Assembly: GCA_948470475.1 (NCBI GenBank)
Contig: OX419347.1
Location: 5,915,143 to 5,979,142, forward strand
From: Galaxea fascicularis
Taxonomy: Eukaryota; Cnidaria; Anthozoa; Scleractinia; Euphylliidae
Length of the DNA: 64,000 nucleotides
Direction of reading: 5' to 3'
In this document: piece after piece, positions 1 through 10,842 of the stretch
How the letters are laid out: every line of letters starts with the position of its first letter
Position numbering within the stretch: the first letter of the stretch is position 1
The notes under the pieces: model-generated
The model's input: the letters and a program-made list of their open reading frames with translations, nothing else
What the model was told of the DNA's origin: nothing
The model's database searches: none
Translations under genes and position numbers: made by a program

Positions 1-385
1 CACTGTTGCGAACATGACCATGAGGGATCATCAAACATTTGATTGACGCGTATACTTCTCTCGACCAATACTTTTTTCCCACACACTGGTGTGCGGAGTA
101 TTAAAAAACCGATGATTTTCGTGCAGGCGGTATTTCAAAGTCTCCCCTCAGTTCTCCTCGCGGCTTCGCCGCTCGCTTTTAGCTGCTCCGCCGCCAAAAT
201 TTTATCATCAGCTACGCAGGCTATCTTCACATGAAGAGAGTGTTGTGCCATTTGATATAGAAAATTACGTGAGTTGTAGGCATTGGAAGCTTAAATTTCA
301 CTGCTGCGAGGATCATTCTTCATTTTAAGCTTAAATTTCATGTCAAGCTCTGGCGTCTGCTTGTGTATATATTGTTTACAAAAAT
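1..385. other. No gene recognised
   Basis: AT-rich DNA with no convincing exon. A GC-rich patch near 150-200 looks like part of a dispersed repeat, but I cannot name it. Confidence 0.4.
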
Positions 386-1306
386 TTGATTTTATCAACG
401 GAGTTGACAATGTAAATTGACCACCTTACAGGGATTCTAAAAGCTGACGTTTCGAGTGTTAGCCCTTCGTCAGAGCGAATCGAGGAATTATGGGTTGTGT
501 GTAGTTTATATAGTGGAGGAGGAGCTACACTGAGCTACGCTATTGGTGGTAACATGGCAACATGAAAAATAGGAAACATTAGTTAAATGAAAAGCGTTTG
601 TTAATACCGTGGGGATTAAGGGTGCCGATTTGGAATATAAATTTTTGTTCTAGATTCTTGCGGCTTTCCGTCGTACCTTGATGTAGGGAAAGGCCGCAGA
701 TACCCAAGTTGTTTGGACTGGTTATGGAGATTAAAATGACGAGCGACTGGCTTAGATGCATCCTTGTCATTCTTCTCAACATTGCGAGGGTGTTCGCCCA
801 ATCGGTCGCCTAGTCGACCTCCTGTCTCGCCAATGTATATATAACTGTCGCATAATGCATGACGTTCAGGTTATGCAATAAATGACATTTGCGGAGGTAC
901 TTGTGAAACAGTCGGTGATCTTAACAGATCGTTTAGGTCCCGATATTTTGCTAGTGTTAATAATAATGAAAGGACAAGTTTTGCATCTCTCGTTTCCCGA
1001 CCGCTGGTCTAGGGGAACGTGGACTCTGGGAACGAGATTGAAAGCCGTAAGAATCTAGAACAAAAATTTATCTTCCAAATCGGCACCCTCAGTCCCCACG
1101 GTATTAACGAACGCTTTTCATTTAACTAATGTCTTCCTATTTTTCACGTTGCTATGTTATCACCAATAACGTAGCTTCTCCCCCACTATGTAAACTACAC
1201 AACCCATAATTCCTCGATTCGCTCCGACGAAGGGCTAGGCGCGGTTCAAATGTCGAACTTCACATGTAAACGCTCGTAACGTCAGCTTTTAGACCCTTAC
1301 CTACCC
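386..1306. repeat. Inverted pair of Penelope-like element 3' ends
   Basis: The stretch 386-672 is repeated in reverse orientation at about 1041-1306. Shared blocks include the text around 430-450 (ending AAAAGCTGACGTT), the block around 485-525 (GAGGAATTATGGGTTGTG and its complement near 1200) and the block at 630-672 (complement at 1041-1092). The two arms are diverged by substitutions, so the pair is old. The left arm overlaps the C-terminal coding end of a PLE, so both arms are probably two 3' ends inserted in opposite orientation, or a PLE-typical head-to-head arrangement. Confidence 0.7.
579..846 (-). pseudogene. Penelope-like element, GIY-YIG endonuclease C-terminus (broken)
   Basis: Read on the minus strand from 846, one frame begins with IYIGETGGRLGDRLGEH, the endonuclease core of Penelope-like retroelements. 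It continues through NVEKNDKDASKPVARHFNLH. The reading then moves to a second frame, which ends with LEQKFIFQIGTLNPHGIN and a stop at 579. That ending is typical of coral PLE proteins (recalled family knowledge). A frameshift near 690-720 joins the two pieces, so the copy is dead. The reverse transcriptase part is absent. Nicking endonuclease activity is the known role of this domain in the family. Confidence 0.75.
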
Positions 1307-1312
1307 CCTTTA

Positions 1313-2254
1313 TATATTGTTTAGTTTGCTTCACTTGATTTTGAAGTCAGTGTGCTACAAGGTACCAATTCTTGGTGGGCACGTGACTTCATAAAAACAT
1401 AAAATTACAGTTGTTTTGAGTTTACCTTTATCACGTAAAAGACATATTGGATCTATACCTGGCTGCCTGCTTTCAGCTCGGTAGCGTGCTTTGCTTTGAA
1501 AATAGAACAGCTTGAATTTCAGAGTTTTTTCATCGCAGCGCGTGACTTAAGATAGCTGGTGAGAAACGTGTCACGTACATAAAAACAGCGATACACCCTG
1601 TGTTTTTGAGACCTGAAAAACCAAAATGATAAGAGAAGTGTGCGTGTAAATGTTTGCAAGCTCAGCAAAAGAAGAAAGCGTTTGAGATAGCCAAAGTTAA
1701 CACTCGTTTCCGGCCGCCATGTTGTACACCAACACGGCGTCTCCACACTAAACTCTTTTATTTTGGGTTGTACATCTTGCCCAATAACTCGCGTACGGGA
1801 TATCGCCCAGCTCTGAGACTTTGGCAAGTTGTTTAGTTAAAAATCTTCTACAATATATCATTTTCTTTACTTCATTTATTGAATGGTTGGTGATTATATT
1901 TTTCACTTGCGTGACATGCCCACCAAGAATACTTTCGACTTCAGTGCAATCATTTGTTCATCAAACGAAGGCCGAAGTTTGTTTCCTGTTGAGTTCCATT
2001 GTGTGCCCGTGTGTGTGTTGAAATTTTGAGGCTCTCAGTCTCAGTTTCCGGGCCATTTTCAACATTGGACTCTTGTCACGTAAGATCAGTCCTTACGGTT
2101 GTTCGCAGAGCAGCTAACATTATCCAGCAGATAAAAAGTACCAGTTACAGCAAATTCATCCTATGCTTAGCAACTTTTTAACTGGATAAAGGTATCTGCT
2201 GTTTGAGCAAATGTGGGCTGAACCTGTGATTAGGCTGAAGAGTGTTATGTTCCC
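1313..2254. other. No gene recognised
   Basis: Only short open frames with low-complexity translations. No splice-bounded exon or known domain was seen. Confidence 0.35.
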
Positions 2255-2399
2255 TTGAGATCCCAGAGCAAATCAATTTTCATTCATATGAAAATGAGTT
2301 TAATTTGCGTCTGAATCAAAATTGATTTGCATATGAAAGAAGAGCACATAGACTCGCTTTGAAGAAGAGGCCTAAGGTAATTCGGAAATGGCCTATTAT
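2255..2399 (+). repeat. MITE fragment, AATAGGCC-end family
   Basis: The right end (GAAGAGGCCTAAGGTAATTC, then AAATGGCCTATTA) matches the right end of the complete copy at 60176-60375. The internal stretch with ATGAAAATGAGTTTAATTTG is also shared. The left terminus is lost. Confidence 0.6.
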
Positions 2400-2714
2400 G
2401 TGAAATATTTGCTACAGTATGCACTGTGCTGTTATTATTCAACAGATTTCTGGTTTAAGGTTTTAGAGAGACGGTTAACTTTCTATCCTTTTTCAAGCAC
2501 GCTTACCTTTCACCAGCTGGTCTTTTCTTAGCTTAAAAGCTCTATTATTTTTATTTAGTATACAGGGCTAGCTGTAGCTCCCGCCTCTCCAACTGAGGGG
2601 ATTTTCCCTACCCCTCCCCCCTGCCACTAATTTTTTGTTACCTCTGTGCCCCGGGCCCTCGTGCGACTCCCGCTTTCCCGAAAGGAAACAGAAAAGACTG
2701 GTACGCAGGCTACC

Positions 2715-3571
2715 CTTCACTAAGCCTAACACCACACTCCAATACGTGCACCGGGAGAGCAACCATCCACCAATCACCACAAAGAACATACCCGCCGGCA
2801 TCATTAAACGACTGTTATCCCTTTCATCGGACAAAGCATCCTTCGACCAAGCCGCCCCTCCATTCCAAAAAGCACTCGACGAGAGCGGATACCACTACAC
2901 TCTACACTACGAGCCTACTACGACTACCAAACGGAAGAACACGCAACGAAACAACATCCTCTGGTACAACCCTCCGTACCACAAAAATGTCAACACCATT
3001 ATGGGACACAGATTCCTCACGCTCATAGACAAACACTTCCCTAAAGACCACCGTCAAGATCAGCTACAGGTGCATGAATAACAATAAACAAATTATCGAC
3101 AATGACAACAAGCGCACTTTGAACTCATCCGAACACACCGATGAAGCCGCAAACAGCACAATCGACAACAAAACATGCATGCCCTCTTAACAGAGACTGC
3201 CTCCAATCATCAATCATCTACCAAGGAACCGTCAAACATAAGGACAACAACACTTCTGATCATGAAACGAACCTCAGACTGACAGAAAATGACTTCAAAA
3301 CAAGATACCGAAACCACACTGTACGCAAAACACAGGAACTCGACCGAACTCAGCAAACACATCTGGTCTCTGAAAGACGGTATGATTGACTACCTTATTT
3401 CATGGCGCCTATGATTTCATCAAGCTCATCCTACATCAGCTCGAGTAAATGATGCAACCTCTGCCCTAAAGAGAAATTTCTAATCATCTGCCGACCTGAA
3501 TTATCATCGCTCAACAAACGCAACGAACTTGTATATTCTTGCCGCCACAGAAACAAAGCGCTGCTACGTAA
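2715..3571 (+). pseudogene. Penelope-like retroelement fragment (RT tail plus GIY-YIG domain)
   Basis: The plus strand translates with PNTTLQYVHRESNHPPITTK, then ILWYNPPYHKNVNTIMGHRF and LIDKHFPKDH. This is the region between reverse transcriptase and endonuclease in coral PLEs. A second frame gives CPLNRDCLQSSIIYQGTV and LTENDFKTRYRNHT, the GIY-YIG domain. A third gives FLIICRPDLSSLNKRNELV and ends ALLRNN before a stop near 3571. At least two frameshifts separate the blocks, and the RT catalytic core is missing. It is a 5'-truncated dead copy. I place the start where recognisable protein begins; the true insertion edge was not found. Confidence 0.8.
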
Positions 3572-3588
3572 TAACTAACACTTTAATT

Positions 3589-3598
<10 letters not shown>

Positions 3599-3637
<39 letters not shown>

Positions 3638-3703
3638 TCGAGGTCCGTGCGCCATGACCGAGAGCCAAATATTTTCCCGTCCGGCCCGACCTAACTGAGT
3701 CAA
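3599..3703. repeat. Hairpin repeat (MITE-like)
   Basis: Inverted arms of about 45 bp, including a perfect GGACGGGAAAATATTTGGCT core, around a spacer of about 15 bp. The ends read ATTGACT(G/C)AGT. The GC-rich DNA that follows (3840-4000) may belong to the same repeat. Confidence 0.75.
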
Positions 3704-4019
3704 TTAGCATTTTATCATATGGCCTTCTTAGACTCTTGATGAGCGCGTAAAACATGAAGTTTTTACAAAAAAGCGACCAACTTGCACATAAAATTGACCT
3801 AATATGTTCTTTGTATTTGCTTTCTGGTTGTAAAATAAACTTACATGGTTAGACGCGACGAAATCCTTCAAAATCGTATCGCGCGGGACGTACGGCTTTT
3901 TCCGGCCCTGCTCGCGCTAATGCGTTCGGCCCTCATACGGGGATTTTCTCAATAGTTTTAGAATGAAAGCGCGCGAGGGGCCGTACGGGTCATATGATAA
4001 GACAGTTTAATTTACCGGT

Positions 4020-5261
4020 GAATTATTATGTAAATTTTATAGTATATAAGCGACGGTTACGAATATTCTTGCCATTAAAATCCCCTCAAGAGTGAGCAAT
4101 CACGAAACAGGCTTGTCGAGATGAAAGTGTAGTTTTTTTTTTCTATTTTTCAACATATATTGCGCTCTGCTTTATGCATCGAGCACTATTCTATGGAAAA
4201 ATCGAACCACGGTCTTCCTGAGAACACACCTGTAAAGTGTGGGCATTCAGTAAGGGCATTACCCTTTTTTGACAATCTACCCAGCCCTAGTAATCTGAAT
4301 TGGATGCAGTTATGTAGCCAAGTGTCGGTTCTAACCGCAGCGTTGATTGGTGAAAATAAGAGGGGTATAAACTTAGGGGGGTAGAGTGCTATTAATTTTG
4401 CCCTAACAAAGGACTGGTGCAAAGGAGTTGATTGTTAGCTAGTGTGTTTGAGTGGAAAATTTGTTTTTTTAACTCAGCACAGATATACTTTCTAACTGTA
4501 AGTTATGGCCTTAGCAAATTTTACGCGTGGTGTATTACAAATGTAGGTTGCCAGCATTTTCTACTTCCTCTCGCAGTTTCAATTATATTTATCGAGACTA
4601 AGCCAATAATATTTAATTTTGACTTGGAAATCATGGCATGTAAATAATATTTACATACGAACTGACCAAATGGAAAAAGAAACAAGTCTCGTTTTAACAT
4701 AATGACGCCACGTCTAATGTCTTCCTTGTTCAGTTGTTTTAGCATTAAAGAGTCTCCGAGTTGAAGTTTAGATACGGACAGAAGGTAGATGTCCTTACTC
4801 TGGACTTTTCGAGATACGATTCTCAACTCAATTTTTACTACGCACGGATTAAGTTCTACAAGTGTAAGCATTCAACCGAAAGATTTTCGCACGTAGGTTT
4901 AATGTATTCAACTGATGAAATAGCGATGCATCACGACCACGATTTAGAATAAGTATTTTGAAGTTTTATGCCACACTCGGACTCTCTGCAAGGCCCCCTT
5001 AATCGTAAACAAATTTCTTCAATTAGCAGATTCATAGTATTACGCTGTGAAATGGTGGATCTTCCTGGTAATATTGACGATAGCAAAATATTTGATAAAT
5101 ATTCGTACATGTTATCATACTATTGGGGTCGGCAAGGATCCTTTAGAAAGTGCCGGAGATGTAGTCAGGAGAGGAAAGTAACGATGAAGGACGTTTCTTG
5201 GTTTCTCTTGACAGCTGGTTGCTGCCCGGAGCCAATGAAAACCTGATTTGATCTGAGATTA
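4020..5261. other. No gene recognised
   Basis: AT-rich stretch with short overlapping open frames on both strands and no recognisable domain or exon. Confidence 0.35.
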
Positions 5262-5455
5262 TTAGCAATAATAATAATAATCTTATTTAAGTCTCAAATC
5301 GCGTTCTAGCTGAACACGAGTAGAGAACCAACAACACTAGTAGACTGAGAACCAACAAACTCAGCCCACTTATGACACCGAGTCCGGAAATTGAGCCCGG
5401 GACACATTGGTGGAAAGCAAGCGCTCTCACCACTGTGCCAATCCTGCTCCCTCGT
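5262..5455 (-). mobile_element. tRNA-derived SINE (reverse orientation)
   Basis: On the minus strand this begins GGAGCAGGATTGGCACAGTG (A-box region), passes GAGAGCGCTTGCTTTCCACC and a B-box-like CCGGGCTCAATT, and ends in a run of ATT triplets (5262-5280 on the plus strand). It is the same family as the copies at 17003 and 20200. Confidence 0.8.
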
Positions 5456-6311
5456 GACTATTCCGTTTTACCAAAAGATCATCTCAACGATGTCTCATTT
5501 TAACCTGAAATGAAAGTCTTAGTTTGCATGCAATCATCGAATCAAGTCGCATAGTTTTTGTTTCTTTAAGGTCTCTCTCGAATTTTTAAAGCAACAGTGC
5601 GGATAAACGAACCGAGAAAGATAAAACGTACGTGTGATCTGACGAGACTGTCACAATGGGAACGCTGGCTTAAGCAAGTCAGTCTATTTATTTATTTATT
5701 TATTACAATTTACTGGCAAAAAATCTAAATGTACACACAAACAAAGCCATAAGGATAATCTGTAAAAGAGTAAAACACTCTATGCGAGGCAGATCACCGT
5801 GTAGCTAATCTAGATAAATAGATATATAAGAACAATCAGAAACATATTAAATCAAATATAAAAACATTAAAAAAGCACATTAAAAATTAAAAAACATTAT
5901 GTTTATGCTTATTGTGACCGTGTAACGCAGTCTAAATGTCTGATAATAGAAATGAACCTATCTAATTATTATTAAATGAAGTTACAGACACATCCAGTCG
6001 TTTAGTTAACTATCTATTTCAAGCAAGTCGACAAGTTGCTGAAAATCTCAGTTTCACGCATGAAACGTTTCAGCCGAACAAGGAAATTCAAAATTTGTAG
6101 ATGCGCGATCATAACAAGCCCTTTTGTAATCTGCGCGCAAAGTATCCCCCACCCTCCCCTCTCCCTTTGAACGCCTGCCACCTGACGAAAGCTAGACAAA
6201 CGGATACAGAGAGGCCGTTCTTGTTTCTTCTTGCTATTTATAAACAATGAATTCCAATTACTGGAAGGAAGCTTGCTGTGTCCTTTATTCTTCTACCGTG
6301 AGAGAGCTGCG
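5456..6311. other. Intergenic, upstream of the TNF-like gene
   Basis: Contains a short (TTTA)n run at about 5687-5703. No exon is recognised. The last 100-200 bases should hold the promoter and 5' UTR of the TNF-like gene, but no clear element was identified. Confidence 0.35.
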
Positions 6312-8537
6312 ATGGCGCGATTACAGATGAAGTCCAAGTTTTTGCCTAATGCCCTGGTGTGCATCAGTTTGTTTTTAAGCCTGGGAGCTGGAAATACAAC
6401 TGGAAAGCAAGTAGGATTATTTTAATTCAGTTTCGACAAATTTCTTAATTTTTTCCTCAAAGTAATTAGTGGTAACACGCCTAAAATCGATCATGCCCCG
6501 ATGAGTGCATGGTAATCTAAGTCATGGCGACCAAATTCAATTCCAATCGAAGCCGCGGTGTTTTCCCTCAGTTTTTCAAAGCATATCATTTCAATACATA
6601 CGCATTAAAACATCGTTTCTGCCTGACATATCTAACGCGTAAACGCCCTCAGATTAGTTTTTGAATGGTCTCTCGGTTATGTTTTCATTGTGATGTTATG
6701 AAGGCCTCGTACATAAAAAAACACTAGCATCGAGGTTTGCTTGTAATAAAAATGTGTTCCGACTATCACCTTTATAGATAGACTAGATACCATTGACAAT
6801 GGCTGGGGTTTTTCGTAGACAATAAATTCGCTAATTTGGTGGGATCGGATAAGGGTCAATTCAGATGCATGTGGGAATTTGATGATTTTTATGAGTTCGT
6901 TCGGATTACAGGGATTGTGCGCGAATCCAGGGACACCGATCAACATTAATGTTGGCAGTTGTGCTGGCGCTGTAAAGGTAGGAGAGATTTGCATTTTACT
7001 GCCACTGAATATTACTATAAGGGTATTATCACAGTACTTTTCCTGAAAATTTCCTCATCAAAGCATCGTTTCTTGAAAGCTCCCATTAATAAGTATCTGT
7101 TACAGTATGACGTGTCATTTTTACCAAGACTTAACAGTCCCATGACAACCTGACAACTGATAGGTAGAAGTGTTTATCTTTAAGTTCTATCATTAAGTGT
7201 TTTTGTTTGTAATTTTGCGTAAATGTTGGAACTCAAACCACTTAATTTTCGCGATTTCATGGCTGAAACTTTGAGTTACAAAAAATTATACGACGTTGAA
7301 CGAAACAAAAAAAAACCGCAACTCTGATGTCATAAAGTAATGCCCTCCATAGTAATTTCCCAATTCGCGGCTTTTGGTCGTGATTACGCGAAATGGCCAT
7401 CCCGAGTGAAGTCACGCTAACTTCGCGACCATGAAATTTAGCAACGTTTTAAATTGGTACATTTCTCCCCTTAATGACTTTTGACAAATCCTTAAGTTTG
7501 CTTGTTAAAGTGTCGCCAAGCCATTTCTTTCTTCAATTATCGTTATAGGGTGAAAAGGGTGACAGAGGCGCGTCAGGAGCAAAAGGTGTTAAGGGTGATT
7601 CAATGTCGACCGCGACTTGCAAGTGCGACTTACAGGTTGGACAATGTAGTGTTTTGTTCTTCAGACTAAACCATAACTAAGTGAAGTACGATCATCCGGG
7701 TGAGTGTAGTCCTGAGAAGGACTGTTTTAGGTGACACTAACAGACGTTTCGACAACCTGAGCGGAAGTCATTATCAGAGTCAAGTGATTTGATCTGTTTG
7801 GTCAACCAAGTCGTGATGTTATAATTATAGGTGGTCTGTCGGTTAAGCTATTGTTGTGATTGCCTGTGAGGATTGGTGCGTTTTGATCAGTCTTTTGTTA
7901 GTTAAATGTCCGTACGAGTATTGTTAATAAAATTAGTCGTTTTATGTGTTGTATTATTTATAAGTAAAATTAGTCAGTTGCCCGCGTAAGTATTCATTAA
8001 TCGCCTTATTTTTCAACAGAATGCGAAAAAACCGTCTGCTCATATAGAGGCCAATAAAGGTGACACCGCGTATCGAAACAACCAAGGTAATTTGCGCACT
8101 AAAAAATATTAGTATTACTATTACTTAAGACATTCGCACAGCTTTTTATTTTGTCGAAAAAAACTTACCGTTTTTCGATCCGTATTTGTTTAGTGATCAA
8201 AGACTGGTCTGTCAGTGCTCCAAACAGCCACATCACAGGCGGGATGACTTACAAAGATGGACAGCTGACTGTACCAACTGCAGGACGGTACTACATTTAT
8301 GCTCAATTCTACTACCACCACAGCGGACGTATTTACCTTCGTATCAACAACAATATCATCACCATGTTACAGCCAGCTGCACCTTACCGTTCAAGACAAC
8401 ACGTTACTTTGTATGCGGGGGGAGTGTTCCAACTTAAGGCTGGTGACGTCATCACCGCGTTGGCTACCAACGTCGGTGGCACTGTCAAAGGACACATGGC
8501 CAGCTCTCACAGTTACCTCGGCGCGTTCTTAATTTGA
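6312..8537 (+). CDS. Collagen/TNF-domain ligand, EDA-like TNF superfamily member
   Basis: Four coding exons fit GT-AG boundaries and keep frame: 6312-6410, 7549-7635, 8020-8086 and 8194-8537, giving 198 residues. Exon 1 encodes a short basic start and a hydrophobic segment (VCISLFLSLGAG), which could be a signal peptide or a signal anchor. Exon 2 encodes six Gly-X-Y triplets (GEKGDRGASGAKGVKGDS) and a CKC motif. Exons 3-4 encode a TNF homology domain of about 130 residues with VIKDWS, GQLTVPTAGRYYIYAQFYY and a terminal SYLGAFLI strand, including LYAGGVFQLKAGD, which resembles ectodysplasin. TNF ligands form trimers that signal to TNF receptors; a collagen stalk is known in ectodysplasin-A. 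An unseen exon between 6411 and 7548 is possible. A likely AATAAA signal lies near 8720. Orthology to EDA is inference. Confidence 0.85.
7690..7990 (-). repeat. Dispersed repeat in TNF-gene intron, hammerhead-like segment
   Basis: Intron 2 holds a sequence often seen as a coral interspersed repeat (recalled). On the minus strand, 7743-7777 reads CTGATAATGACTTCCG, then GGTTGTCGAAACGTC, with short complementary GAC/GTC arms. The layout resembles the conserved strand of hammerhead ribozymes known from PLEs, but this copy deviates from CUGANGA. Boundaries are approximate. Confidence 0.45.
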
Positions 8538-9133
8538 GGTTAAGACAGCAGCGTTCGAAATTTAGTCTTGCTGCAGAAGCCGACTTTTTCTTTTAACTTT
8601 TTTAAGCGGCATTAAACAAGCTCATTGCTTGTAAGAGGGAGTTTAATTTACTGGGTATCGGACGCATACAAGCTTTGAAAGTGTCCTGAAAAAATTCAAC
8701 TTAATCATGGAAGTAAGGTAAATAAAGCAATTTTTTTGCAGAGAACGGCTTTTTTCAGACTCGTCGATGGGTTTCATTTGCAATGAAGATGGCAAAGTGG
8801 ATCATATAAGTGATGATGAGTTTGAAATGGAATCTAAGACAGAGTTCCGAATTTCTTGCCTCTTGCTGCGAAAAAGACTGAAGTGATTGTTAGAATTTCT
8901 AGAGTTCCACTGACATGATTAAGTCATCAGGGTGCTTGCACTCTGGCTAAACGTGAGTTGAAAGAGCTTCGTTAAAATTGACGGCGGCTTCAGCCGTCAT
9001 CCACCTTATTAGTGAATTGAGTGACAAGTATCAACTGACCTTTCGCCCATCGTGTCCCAATGAAAACAACATTACTCCTTTGAAACTCGTTATATACAGC
9101 TAGTTTGGGACTAAGAAAAAAACCACAACCCAA
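8538..9133. other. 3' flank of the TNF-like gene
   Basis: Probable 3' UTR with an AATAAA near 8720. Nothing else is recognised. Confidence 0.4.
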
Positions 9134-9357
9134 CTCTAGGGGCGCGTTTATTTATCCACAGTACTGGAATAAGAATGGTTGGTACTTAATGCTTGGATTT
9201 TCATTCGCAGTATTCTGTTCATTCTGCCCCAGGGAGCAGAACGGATCGAATGGCGTTCTGTCCATTCCGGAATAGGAATGCGGAATAGAAAAACGCACGC
9301 ATTTTCCATTCTGGCCATTCTCATTCCAGAATTGTGAATAAAAAAAACGCGCCCTAG
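9134..9357. mobile_element. MITE with inverted ends CTAGGG(G)CGCGTTT
   Basis: The left end CTAGGGGCGCGTTTATTTAT and the right end (complement CTAGGGCGCGTTTTTTTTAT) match over about 43 bp with a few differences, both including CTGGAAT(A/G)AGAATGG. The centre is rich in ATTCC-type words. There is no coding capacity. The target duplication is uncertain; TA is possible. Confidence 0.75.
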
Positions 9358-10654
9358 GTTTGCAAATACTTACTCACAAATGTTTTGCTCTCTCCACCCA
9401 AAGTGATTCTACAAAATTTAACTGGCAAGCACACGATCGCGCACGATTATCTAACTAAAATTAAAACAGAGCTGAAAAATCATAGTTGATAATCCGTAAG
9501 TATCAGTGCCTTCCTTTTAACATGCCATATTGAATTCGATTTGAAATCCTTGAAGCGTGACCGGAAACCAATAATAAAAGAAAATGTCATTTTCTCTCAC
9601 ATCCTCCATAACCATTGATTTGCAGTCTCTAATTAACCATTATTTAATAAATATTTTTAAACTCGCCAATACAAAAAACCTGACCAAAAGGAGGAGCTAT
9701 ATCTGGCGAGAGAGAGTGGTTTGGACACCTTAATACATGCTCTGAAATGCGAGATTTGATCTTCACCAAACGCAACTGAAATGAAAACAAAAGGTTCAAA
9801 AACTACGATTCTTAAGCGATTTGTTCGCCACCCGCTGGCCCCACGACATCGTGTTTTTGTTACTTGTTGGCCATTCACTTGTTATCATCATTAACTGCTC
9901 ATCCTATTGGACGTCGCGTCTTCGGAAACCAAAAAGAAAAACTTCATACTTATGTCTTAGAACATACTCTTTTTATCTATTATTGGAAACGTTTTCTATC
10001 TAATGCTAATCTCCCAACTTTTGTTGTTGGTTTATTCAAAGTGTCCCGTATACCTCCCCTCCCATGTCTACCTCGTCTACTTCTTCTCTTATCCATTTAT
10101 CCTTACTTAAGCCTCGCTCGTTTTCAGATGACAAAAATATTTCAGCTTTTACCTTCTCACAAAGTACTCTAGCCATCGGCCTTCCATTTGAAGTTCTTCT
10201 CTGACCGAAATGTGTTCTGTGTTCTCTTCAGGGGATCAGTAGAATTTTTCTGTAATAACACTTCATTTTAAATGTATCGAACTTTTTCAAGATTGCCTTT
10301 CCAGGCGTTCATGTCTCAACCATAACTCCGGTAATACACAGAAGAGGTGAGAATTTGCAGTTCAGTATATAAAATTACAATCCTAGCTATATTATATTTG
10401 ACAATGACCAAAATATCACATTGGAACAATCTTCAGTTCCCTTGGGCTTACGTAACGCGTATTTCTGGTCATCTTCGTCGGATTTAGGAAAAACTGAACC
10501 AGCCACCCATCTTTCAGGAGTTCTTAGCGTTTTTAGTTTAATCCGAGGACAGTATTCCCGGCGGTTCTCTTGTTCTTTTAGTTCTTCCCATGTGATAAAC
10601 CCAACACTGAAAAGTTTAGGATCTCGTCAATTGCGTAAGTTGGTCTCCGTTGTT
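9358..10654. other. No gene recognised
   Basis: AT-rich, with a few short open frames near 9821-10172 that resemble no family I know. No repeat structure was resolved. Confidence 0.3.
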
Positions 10655-10842
10655 TGGTTTTATCAACGGAGTTGATCATGTAAATTGACTACCGTACAGG
10701 GATTCTAAACGCTGTCGTTTCGCTCTGACGAAGCTCGGCGCTAACTCCCAAAAGAATAACGCTTGAAACATCAGCTTTTAGAATCCCTGTACGGTGGTCA
10801 ATTTACATGATCAACTCCGTTGATAAAACTAAATTATTGTGT
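10655..10842. repeat. Hairpin of PLE-end sequence
   Basis: The segment 10655-10712 (GGTTTTATCAACGGAGTTGA onward) recurs in reverse at about 10783-10842 with very few differences, around a spacer of about 70 bp. The same sequence occurs near 390-450 beside PLE coding DNA, so this is a fold-back of a PLE terminal segment. Confidence 0.8.

Noticed and set aside
4160..5246. Cluster of short open frames on both strands
   Set aside because: They overlap each other in opposite directions, lack domains and splice logic, and look like random frames.
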